Of a DNA stretch of 18,845 nt, positions 7,192 through 13,701 are shown in pieces. A model generated the notes under the pieces. That model was not told the origin of the DNA and did not search any database. It was given only the letters and a program-made list of their open reading frames with translations. This DNA is from Chloroflexota bacterium (lineage in GTDB: Bacteria; Chloroflexota; Anaerolineae; Aggregatilineales; Phototrophicaceae): positions 1 to 18,845 of the forward strand of contig JAEZAF010000122.1 in the NCBI GenBank assembly GCA_023430545.1, in the 5' to 3' direction. Numbering within the stretch: position 1 is the first letter of the stretch; the number at the start of each line of letters is the position of its first letter. Made by a program: the position numbers and the translations under genes.

Positions 7192-8433
7192 ATGAATAAC
7201 CTGCACCGCCCTGCCCGCTTCGTATCTGGGCTGATACTGATTGTGGTCAGCCTGTTCGCCACCCTGACACCACTGGCCGCGCAATCCGCCGAGGTACTGG
7301 AAGCCAATCCGCAGGAATGTGTGACCGAAGGTGCTTACGACGAAAGCGTCGATTATTTCCCGGAAAAAGCGGAACTGACTCACGCCGAAGTCTTCAGCAT
7401 TGAGTATTTCAACAACTACAAGGTTGTCACCGTACATACGCCGTGGGCGGGTGCAACGGAAGATGATGCTTTCCAGTATGTGCTGGTACAGTGCGGCACC
7501 CCGACACCAGACGGCTTCGAAAATGCGCTGGTGCTGGAAGTCCCGACAGGCACGATCATCTCGATGTCCACGGCCCAGCTTTCACAGATCGTTGAACTCG
7601 GCCTGATCGACCACCTGATCGCTGTGGATGCGATTGACTTTGTCAACACACCGGAAGTGCTGGAAAAATCCGAAGCGGGTGAACTGATCGCCGTCGGCAA
7701 CGGCGCGAGTGTCAATGTCGAGCTGGTGCTGGACGCTGATCCGGGAATGGTGATGACCAACGGTAACGGTATCCCCGAATATGACGCGCATCCCGCCCTG
7801 CTGGAGGCGGGTATCCCGGTGGTCATCAATGCGGACTGGGTAGAACCAACACTGCTTGGCCGTGCCGAATGGGTCAAATTTCTGGGGGCCTTCTATAACG
7901 TGGAAGCCGAGGCCAATGTGATCTTCGACGGCATCGTCGAGGAATACGAGGCAGCGAAGGCGCTGGTCGCTGAGCTGCCGGAAGACGAGCGCGTGACCGT
8001 GCTGTGGAACAAGTACGAGACCTTCACCGAGTCATGGTCGATTCCCGGACAGCAGACATGGCTGGGCGAACTGCTGACCGACGCCGGAATCAACTGGGTG
8101 ATGATGGAAGAAGCGCCGGAAGGCAGCGCACAGTTGAGCTTCGAACAGGTCTATGACGCCGGGCTGGATGCACCGATCTGGATACTGAATACCTACGCGG
8201 TCGCGGATCTCGAAACCCTGCTGGCTGATGATGAGCGTAATGGGGACTTCGCCGCCGTCGCTGCTGGTCAGGTCTATAACAACGAAGCACGAGTCAATGC
8301 CAACGGCGGCAACGATTACTGGGAAACCGGCGTGACACATCCGCATCTGCTGCTTCAGGATCTGATCGCGCTGACCTACCCCGATCTCCTGCCCGACCAT
8401 GAAATCCTGTTCTACAACCGGCTGGACCAGTAA
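7192..8433 (+). CDS. ABC transporter substrate-binding protein, cobalamin/corrinoid (BtuF-type)
   Basis: A protein of 413 residues with an N-terminal Sec signal (hydrophobic residues about 12-28, cleavage near LAAQS, residues 28-32). There is no lipobox cysteine. After an extension of about 75 residues with two cysteines (C43 and one in LVQCGTP), the body matches the Fec/Btu-type Peripla_BP_2 domain: VPTGTIISMSTAQLSQIVELG, then LIAVD, and later PVVINADWVEPTLLGRAEWVKFLG. It should capture the corrinoid outside the membrane and hand it to the permease encoded next. GGAG at 7180-7183, 8 bases before the ATG, fixes the start. The B12 riboswitch upstream is the main reason for calling cobalamin rather than iron-siderophore or haem; the family alone would not distinguish them. 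Confidence 0.85.
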   Translation: MNNLHRPARFVSGLILIVVSLFATLTPLAAQSAEVLEANPQECVTEGAYDESVDYFPEKAELTHAEVFSIEYFNNYKVVTVHTPWAGATEDDAFQYVLVQCGTPTPDGFENALVLEVPTGTIISMSTAQLSQIVELGLIDHLIAVDAIDFVNTPEVLEKSEAGELIAVGNGASVNVELVLDADPGMVMTNGNGIPEYDAHPALLEAGIPVVINADWVEPTLLGRAEWVKFLGAFYNVEAEANVIFDGIVEEYEAAKALVAELPEDERVTVLWNKYETFTESWSIPGQQTWLGELLTDAGINWVMMEEAPEGSAQLSFEQVYDAGLDAPIWILNTYAVADLETLLADDERNGDFAAVAAGQVYNNEARVNANGGNDYWETGVTHPHLLLQDLIALTYPDLLPDHEILFYNRLDQ

Positions 8434-8446
8434 AGAAACACAGCAC

Positions 8447-8479
8447 CCGGAGAGGGCCTGTCGCCAGGTTCCTCTCCGG
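8447..8479 (+). other. Intercistronic hairpin between binding-protein and permease genes
   Basis: CCGGAGAGG (8447-8455) pairs perfectly with CCTCTCCGG (8471-8479), and inside it CCTG (8457-8460) pairs with CAGG (8465-8468) around a TCGC loop. No T-run follows, so it is unlikely to be a full terminator. It may protect the upstream message or reduce read-through, giving more binding protein than permease. Confidence 0.6.
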
Positions 8480-8515
8480 TCATCACGTTGAGTTATTCTG
8501 AAAGTGTGACTTCCC

Positions 8516-9652
8516 ATGACCCAATCGGTGCTTGAACCTGTCAGGCGGACGACATCCAGTGCAGACCGGCGAACATCATTTACCGGATCTGCCAGCGCTT
8601 ACCGGGCGCGTGCCGGATCGAAGCGCACAGCGCTGATTCTCGGCGGGATGCTGGCGCTGATGGCCGTGCTGTTTATGCTGGTACTGGCGCTCGGATCAGT
8701 CAATATCCCACTGTCGCAGATCATCACCGTGCTGCTCGGCGGTGAGGCCGAAAAAGTGTCTTGGACCAATATCGTGCTGAAGTTCCGGCTGCCTAAGGCG
8801 ATCACGGCGGCGCTGGCCGGGGCGGCACTGAGCGTCAGCGGGCTGGTGATGCAGACTTTCTTCCGCAATCCACTCGCAGACCCGTTCACACTCGGCATCA
8901 GTTCCGGTGCGAGTCTGGGAGTCGCGCTGGCTGTCATGGTGACAGGTTCCATCGGTGGCACCCTGCTGACAGGCTTGAGCCTCGCCAGTGACCTGGGCAT
9001 GGTCGGTGCTGCCAGTCTGGGGGCAAGTGCGACCCTGCTGATGATCCTGCTGCTGGCTCGCCGCACACGCGGGACGGCCACCCTGCTGATTATGGGCCTG
9101 ATGTTCAGTGCCCTGACCTCGGCTATCGTCAGCCTGCTGATGTACTTCAGCGTGCCGGAGCGTATCCAGCAGTTCATTAGCTGGGGCTTCGGGAGCTTCG
9201 GCAGTGTCACGTGGAGCCAGCTCAGCCTGTTTGCACCGGTGCTGATGATCGGGCTGGCAGGTTCGTTTGCGCTCGTCAAAACCCTGAATGCACTGCTGCT
9301 CGGTGAACAGTATGCCCGCAGCATGGGGGTCGATATTCAATCGTCGCGCCTGCTGATTATTGCGATCGTCGGCCTGATGGCGGGAACCGTCACGGCGTTC
9401 TGCGGCCCCATCGGATTCTTAGGAGTAGCGGTACCGCATCTGGCACGCGGCCTGCTGCGCACGACTAATCACCGCCTTCTGATTCCGGCCAGTCTGCTGC
9501 TGGGAAGTGTGGCGGCACTGGCCGCTGCGCTGATCGCGGAGATGCCGGGGAGTGATCTGGTGCTGCCGATTAACGCGGTCACTGCCTTGTTCGGCGCACC
9601 TGTGGTGATGGCAATCGTCCTGCGGCGCTCAAACAGTGCGCAGATGTCGTGA
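8516..9652 (+). CDS. FecCD/BtuC-family ABC transporter permease
   Basis: A protein of 378 residues, slightly long for the family (about 330-350) because of a polar, probably cytoplasmic N-terminal tail of about 38 residues before the first membrane helix. Several hydrophobic helices follow; the family usually has ten. Diagnostic blocks are present: the NPLADPFTLGISSGASLG region after the second helix, CGPIGFLGVAVPHLAR, and a C-terminal segment ending in LPINAVTALFGAPVVMAIVLRR. As in BtuC, two copies should form the corrinoid channel. No Shine-Dalgarno sequence precedes the ATG. Instead an 11-base word, TTATTCTGAAA (8493-8503), lies 12 bases upstream and recurs before the next gene. It is co-transcribed with its neighbours. 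Confidence 0.92.
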   Translation: MTQSVLEPVRRTTSSADRRTSFTGSASAYRARAGSKRTALILGGMLALMAVLFMLVLALGSVNIPLSQIITVLLGGEAEKVSWTNIVLKFRLPKAITAALAGAALSVSGLVMQTFFRNPLADPFTLGISSGASLGVALAVMVTGSIGGTLLTGLSLASDLGMVGAASLGASATLLMILLLARRTRGTATLLIMGLMFSALTSAIVSLLMYFSVPERIQQFISWGFGSFGSVTWSQLSLFAPVLMIGLAGSFALVKTLNALLLGEQYARSMGVDIQSSRLLIIAIVGLMAGTVTAFCGPIGFLGVAVPHLARGLLRTTNHRLLIPASLLLGSVAALAAALIAEMPGSDLVLPINAVTALFGAPVVMAIVLRRSNSAQMS

Positions 9653-9698
9653 TCGCTGAAGCGCGTCACAATCTGCTTATTCTGAAATCCGTTTCCAC

Positions 9699-10769
9699 AT
9701 GATGCAAAATGAACTGAAAACCAACGTCGTGCTCGAAGCGCAGGATCTCACGCTCGGATACAGCACGACTCATCCACCGACCGTGATCGCTGAAGGCGTC
9801 AATCTGACGCTGCGGCGGGGTGAACTGGTCGCGCTACTTGGTCCAAACGGAGCCGGCAAAACCACCCTGCTGCGCACGCTGGCCGCGATGCAGCCGCCGC
9901 TGTCTGGAGAGGTGATGATCGACGGCGATGCGCTTCACAGGCTAAAACCGCGCACACTGGCACAGCGCCTCAGCATCGTGCTGACGGATCGCCCGCCGCT
10001 GGAGATGATGACCGGCTATGAACTGGTCGCGCTGGGACGGCACCCGTACACCGACTGGTCCGGAATGCTGCGACCGGAAGATCATGAGCGCATCGAGTGG
10101 GCCATTGACGCTGTCGGAGCGGGTTCGCTGGCAGCACATCGCATGAGCGAGATGAGCGACGGCCAGCGTCAGAAGCTGATGATCGCACGGGCGCTGGCAC
10201 AGGATACACCGGTGTTGCTGCTGGATGAGCCAACGGCGTTCCTTGATCTGCCGCGACGGGTGGAGCTGATGCGACTGCTGCGGGATTGTGCCCGGGATTT
10301 TCAGCGGGCGGTGCTGCTCTCGACGCATGACCTCGATCTGGCGCTGCGGACTGCGGACCGTCTGCTGCTGTTTTCGGACCGGGGCAGGTTGTACGACGGC
10401 GCGCCGGAAGATCTGATTCTGTCTGGTGCATTTGCGGAGATCTTTCTGGATGCCGGGGTCGATGGGGTTGAGTTCGATGCGGCCTCCGGCACTTTTCAGC
10501 TTACGCAGCCGTCACGAGGAGTCATCGCGCTTTTACCGTCGGACGCCGATCTGCATCTGAAAGCGGCATGGACACGGCGCGCCCTCGAACGGGCCGGGTA
10601 CACCGTCGTTGTCCTGTCCGGGATCGATATTATACAACCGGGTACATGTGAAATCCGCCTGACTACCGACGCCTGGCAGGTCCACACAGCCGATCAGCAG
10701 ACGATTCCCTGTGCCAGCCTGTATGACCTGATCCGCACGGTATCGCTGGTCTGCACACTTCCCGCGTGA
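9699..10769 (+). CDS. ABC transporter ATPase (BtuD/FecE-type) with C-terminal extension
   Basis: A protein of 356 residues, about 100 longer than a plain BtuD/FecE ATPase. Walker A is GPNGAGKTT (48-56), the signature is MSDGQ (152-156), Walker B is LLLDEP (173-178), and the switch histidine is H210 in LLSTHD. At the Q-loop position the sequence is VLTDRP (94-99), with no glutamine. The last 95 or so residues (from about 262) form an added domain with alternating strands and helices, function unknown; it could be a regulatory or dimerisation domain. Two adjacent ATG codons (9699 and 9702) are possible starts. It lies 46 bases after the permease gene, completing the three-gene importer. Confidence 0.9.
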   Translation: MMQNELKTNVVLEAQDLTLGYSTTHPPTVIAEGVNLTLRRGELVALLGPNGAGKTTLLRTLAAMQPPLSGEVMIDGDALHRLKPRTLAQRLSIVLTDRPPLEMMTGYELVALGRHPYTDWSGMLRPEDHERIEWAIDAVGAGSLAAHRMSEMSDGQRQKLMIARALAQDTPVLLLDEPTAFLDLPRRVELMRLLRDCARDFQRAVLLSTHDLDLALRTADRLLLFSDRGRLYDGAPEDLILSGAFAEIFLDAGVDGVEFDAASGTFQLTQPSRGVIALLPSDADLHLKAAWTRRALERAGYTVVVLSGIDIIQPGTCEIRLTTDAWQVHTADQQTIPCASLYDLIRTVSLVCTLPA

Positions 10770-10832
10770 GCTGTGTGAGGCCCAACCTGTAAAAAACTTA
10801 TATAAATCAGAGTCTCCGGTTAGAATTTCCAG

Positions 10833-10838
10833 TATAAT
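10833..10838 (+). promoter_or_regulatory. Probable -10 box of the protease gene
   Basis: A perfect TATAAT lies 78 bases upstream of the protease ATG in an A/T-rich spacer. No good -35 hexamer is visible at 16-18 bases upstream, so the assignment rests on the -10 alone. Confidence 0.45.
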
Positions 10839-10844
10839 CGTATG

Positions 10845-10868
10845 CGATGTAACAATTCCGATACATCG
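10845..10868 (+). promoter_or_regulatory. Inverted repeat just downstream of the -10 box
   Basis: CGATGT (10845-10850) and ACATCG (10863-10868) are perfect inverted copies separated by 12 bases, lying about 7 to 30 bases past the -10 box. It could be an operator for a dimeric repressor or a leader hairpin. With six-base arms, chance is a real alternative. Confidence 0.25.
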
Positions 10869-10916
10869 GCAAACTAACAGATACCGCCTCTCATCACAGC
10901 CTGGAAGGACAATTCA

Positions 10917-12980
10917 ATGCAAGCTCGTTTGGCCCGAATATCCTCTCATGTCTTCTCTGGAAAGAAATTACAGACCGCCTTATTCATCACGCTTACCGTG
11001 TTACTCTCCGGCCTGTCCGGTATCACGCTGACACCCGCCGCCGCGCAGGCAAACCAGGTCACTGGCCTGTGTACGGCGACCATCGATCAACTCAATGGAC
11101 AGGGACGCTTTTCGCTCAACGGCCTCAGCCGCTTCTCGCTGAATGGTCTGGAAGGTGCAAATGCCGAGCTTGATGCGGCAGATGGCATCCCACAGGAACT
11201 GATCGACGAGGTCCTGAAGAACACCATCGACAGCACATGGATTCAGCAGTACATCGACGGCTGGACCAGCGGCAATAAGCCCTCGGTTGCATCAGAACGC
11301 ACCGCCATCCTGATCGTGGACGATTTCGGATCTGGTCTGATCGATACATCCACCCTCCCGGCGGCACAGCGAGAGGAATGGAACGAGCAGCACGAGGCAG
11401 TCTACGGCGCTCCCCTGCCGGATTTTGTGGACCAGGTCGCTCATGGTGATCTGGTGGCTGAAGTCGCCAGAAATCTGGTCACCGCACTCCGCCACAGTGG
11501 TGACAGCGAACTGTTCGATCTGGCGAATAACCTGTGGGTGGTCGAAGTCGATATCAGCGACGCGGCAGGATACCAGTTATCGCTGGTGGCTGACGAAATC
11601 CGCAGCGAGATTTCCTATCTACAGACAAATTATGGCATCAACCGCTTCGTCATCAACATGAGCTTTGGTCTGGTCCCATGCGAAGTTCAGAATCTGGGAT
11701 CACGTGCGGTTAATTTCAACTTTGAGCGTTATCAGGGACAGCGTAACGAAACCCCGCGCTTTGTCTTCGATGTCGATTTCGAATTCGATACCGGAGAACC
11801 TGCACCTGCGGCCTACAACGGATACAGCATCACTGACTTCTTCATGGATGGTTATGGCGGCACTGGATCGAACCCGGATCGCGCAGCACGCCTGCCCGAA
11901 GACGAAGCCCTGAAAGCAATCGGGGAACTGCTGAGCTACCCGTCCACGGATGTTGGCGGTGGCGAACCGGAAATGCTGCAACTGCGCAGTATGCTCTCCG
12001 CGTATCTGCAGGCATCAGCCAACGGCTCGATGTATGTCATCCCGATTGCGGCCTCCGGCAATTACGCCGATGTCATCCCTGATGCACCGCTGGCCCCGGC
12101 CAAATATCCTGAGGTGATATCCGCAGGCGCGACACTGGGCATGGAACCCACCAGCCCGGAATGGTTCTTCTCCCAGCCCGGACATCTGGTGGCACCGGGT
12201 GCATGGTACAACTTCTTTGCAGATGGTTCCTACTCCGCCGGGACTTCGTTCTCCGCACCCTACGCCAGCGTGCTGGCATCGATGTATCTGGCCTTCCCGG
12301 AGGTCTGCAAGTTCGAAAATGCCCGTCCTCCGCTGAAGAACTTCAATTACATCGAGACGACGCTGTCCTACGGGAATATGCCGTTCAACTGTTCCTATGA
12401 TGATCTGATCGGTGATTTCGAGATGATCAACAACGGCGGTTTCGAAAATCGCAATCCAGATGGGTCGAATGATCTGCTGCCGTGGACGGCCAAACTGAAT
12501 GCGAAGGACAAGATCCGCTGCAACAAGCCGAACAAACCGGCAACAGCCTATGGTGACCGCTGTGCGTACAGCTTCAAGGGCGGGCCGGGTGAAAACAGCA
12601 AACTGATCCAGACGGCATCTAACCCACAGGTGGTCTTCAACAAGGGCGGCAACCTGGATCTCAGCTTTTACGGTGGAGGCAGCTCTCCAGCGGCTGACCT
12701 GCGGGCCAAGCTGATCGTGAAGTACACCGATGGCACGAACAAGGGCAAGATTGACATCCGTTTCAGCCAGACCAGCGCCTATCAGTACTTCGATGGCAGC
12801 TATAAACTCGAAAGCAGTGCGGTTGATAAGGTCAAGCTCAAGATCATCAACAAGGGATGGTCGGGCAAGGTGTTTATCGACGATGTCAGCGTGAAGTACA
12901 CGCCTGACCCATCCACCATGACCCTCGGCCTGCCGGGTGATCAGTCCGGCGCGCCGGTCGATCCGCTGCCGCTGCCATAA
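10917..12980 (+). CDS. Secreted subtilisin-like serine protease (S8) with C-terminal beta-domain
   Basis: A protein of 687 residues with a Sec signal (hydrophobic stretch about 21-43, cleavage near AAAQA). A short duplicated motif follows, RFSLNGL at 64-70 and again at 72-78. The S8 catalytic residues appear in order: Asp in IVDDFGSG (D136, with D135 as alternative), His in HGDLVAEV (H176), the oxyanion Asn in AASGN (N382) and Ser in SAGTSFSAP (S444). The Asp/His gap and an insertion at about 255-350 are larger than in compact subtilisins. From about 500 a beta-rich region starting with 'NGGFE' resembles carbohydrate-binding or jelly-roll domains attached to exported enzymes (inferred). GGAAGGA at 10903-10909, 7 bases before the ATG, fixes the start. 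It is probably a single-gene transcript, with a promoter-like box upstream and a terminator downstream. Confidence 0.9.
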   Translation: MQARLARISSHVFSGKKLQTALFITLTVLLSGLSGITLTPAAAQANQVTGLCTATIDQLNGQGRFSLNGLSRFSLNGLEGANAELDAADGIPQELIDEVLKNTIDSTWIQQYIDGWTSGNKPSVASERTAILIVDDFGSGLIDTSTLPAAQREEWNEQHEAVYGAPLPDFVDQVAHGDLVAEVARNLVTALRHSGDSELFDLANNLWVVEVDISDAAGYQLSLVADEIRSEISYLQTNYGINRFVINMSFGLVPCEVQNLGSRAVNFNFERYQGQRNETPRFVFDVDFEFDTGEPAPAAYNGYSITDFFMDGYGGTGSNPDRAARLPEDEALKAIGELLSYPSTDVGGGEPEMLQLRSMLSAYLQASANGSMYVIPIAASGNYADVIPDAPLAPAKYPEVISAGATLGMEPTSPEWFFSQPGHLVAPGAWYNFFADGSYSAGTSFSAPYASVLASMYLAFPEVCKFENARPPLKNFNYIETTLSYGNMPFNCSYDDLIGDFEMINNGGFENRNPDGSNDLLPWTAKLNAKDKIRCNKPNKPATAYGDRCAYSFKGGPGENSKLIQTASNPQVVFNKGGNLDLSFYGGGSSPAADLRAKLIVKYTDGTNKGKIDIRFSQTSAYQYFDGSYKLESSAVDKVKLKIINKGWSGKVFIDDVSVKYTPDPSTMTLGLPGDQSGAPVDPLPLP

Positions 12981-13006
12981 ATCAGATTACCGATACGCGA
13001 TAAGGT

Positions 13007-13043
13007 AAAAGAGGTCGAAGCCGACATGGTTTCGGCCTCTTTT
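13007..13043 (+). terminator. Intrinsic terminator after the protease gene
   Basis: AAAAGAGGTCGAAGCC (13007-13022) pairs with GGTTTCGGCCTCTTTT (13028-13043) over 16 positions, with two G-U pairs and a five-base loop. The T4 end followed by GTATATT makes it a good terminator on the plus strand, and the A4 on the other side could serve the opposite strand. Confidence 0.85.
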
Positions 13044-13288
13044 GTATATTGGTGAGCATGCCACCTGATTTTCAGGTACATCTATGGGTCGGCGTGGTCC
13101 GGCCCCATATGCACACCTTAAGGGCGTTACAGACAACAGGCGTTTTCTGTCATGTGGCGCTTGTGGCGGCGGCGCGAAAAAAAGCCCCGCCCCAACTATT
13201 TTTCCCCTCAAAATCGGCGGCGTTGACGGAATTTGCGGCGCATTTACGCCACAAGATGCCACAAGACGCCGCAAAAGCGCCACAATTT

Positions 13289-13607
13289 GCTGCTGCTTGT
13301 AGCAGTTGCTGCTTGTAGCAGTTGCTGCTGCTGCTGCTGCCGCACAAAAATTTTGTGCGGCAACAACGGGATTCTTCCCTCAAACTGGCTGATGTACTGC
13401 TGCAATGACGGGTTTTGTTGCAGCAAATTGCAGCAAAGTGCCCCCCTATACCCGACCCTTTCCGCCAGTCGCTGCGCTCGGAGGGAAAGGGAGAAGAGCA
13501 GGTTATGGTGCGCGGCGCAATTTGTTGCGCGGCGGAGAGGGGTTACCTGATTAATTGTAGCACGAATGTTCGTATTCTGCGGTTCGAATTTTCAAACGAA
13601 GTGGACC
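13289..13607 (-). repeat. Intergenic repeat B, inverted copy of repeat A
   Basis: Read on the minus strand this segment begins 'ggtccacttcgtttgaaaa' at 13607 and follows repeat A block by block: 'cttctccctttccctc', 'ggaaagggtcggg', a short G-run, 'gcagcagtacatcag', 'tttgaggg', a palindrome at 13339-13361 (GCCGCACAAAA / TTTTGTGCGGC around one A), the CTG/CAG triplet run at 13323-13340, and 'tgctacaagcagcaac', here present twice. Differences are scattered substitutions and small insertions, as expected of diverged copies. Confidence 0.8.
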
Positions 13608-13655
13608 AAAAGGCGGGGGGCTTTCCACCTTATGATCTTAAACGGCTATGCATGG

Positions 13656-13673
13656 GGCCGGATTGGTCCGGCC
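13656..13673 (-). other. Hairpin downstream of the kinase gene
   Basis: GGCCGGA (13656-13662) and TCCGGCC (13667-13673) form a perfect 7-bp stem with a four-base loop, about 29 bases past the kinase stop codon on the minus strand. No T-run follows on that strand, so it may be a weak terminator or just the border hairpin of the neighbouring repeat segment. Confidence 0.4.
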
Positions 13674-13701
13674 TCAAACACGGGGTACGACAGGGCATGG
13701 G

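Larger units (their letters stand above)
13087..13673. repeat. Hairpin-bordered segment enclosing repeat B
   Basis: The segment has related ends in inverted orientation: 'ggtccggccccatatgca...cttaag' near 13096-13124 and 'cttaaacggctatgcatggggccgga' near 13637-13662. Each end can fold: GGTCGG/CCGGCC (13087-13104) on the left and GGCCGGA/TCCGGCC (13656-13673) on the right. Between them lie repeat B and G/C-rich short repeats such as 'gccacaaga' twice near 13248-13266. No plausible gene is present in 13044-13701. This may be the full extent of a small non-autonomous element, of which repeat A keeps only the inner part; that is an inference. Confidence 0.4.

Noticed and set aside
8599..9340. Long minus-strand frames (241 and 214 codons) opposite the permease gene
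   Set aside because: The plus strand encodes the FecCD motifs. The opposite frames lack start signals and known domains, and arise from hydrophobic-codon complement bias.
13248..13340. Possible CRISPR-like short repeats ('gccacaaga', 'gctgcttgtagca')
   Set aside because: The repeats are only 9-13 bases, have no regular spacers of 30-40 bases and no cas genes nearby. They are better explained as part of the intergenic repeat.
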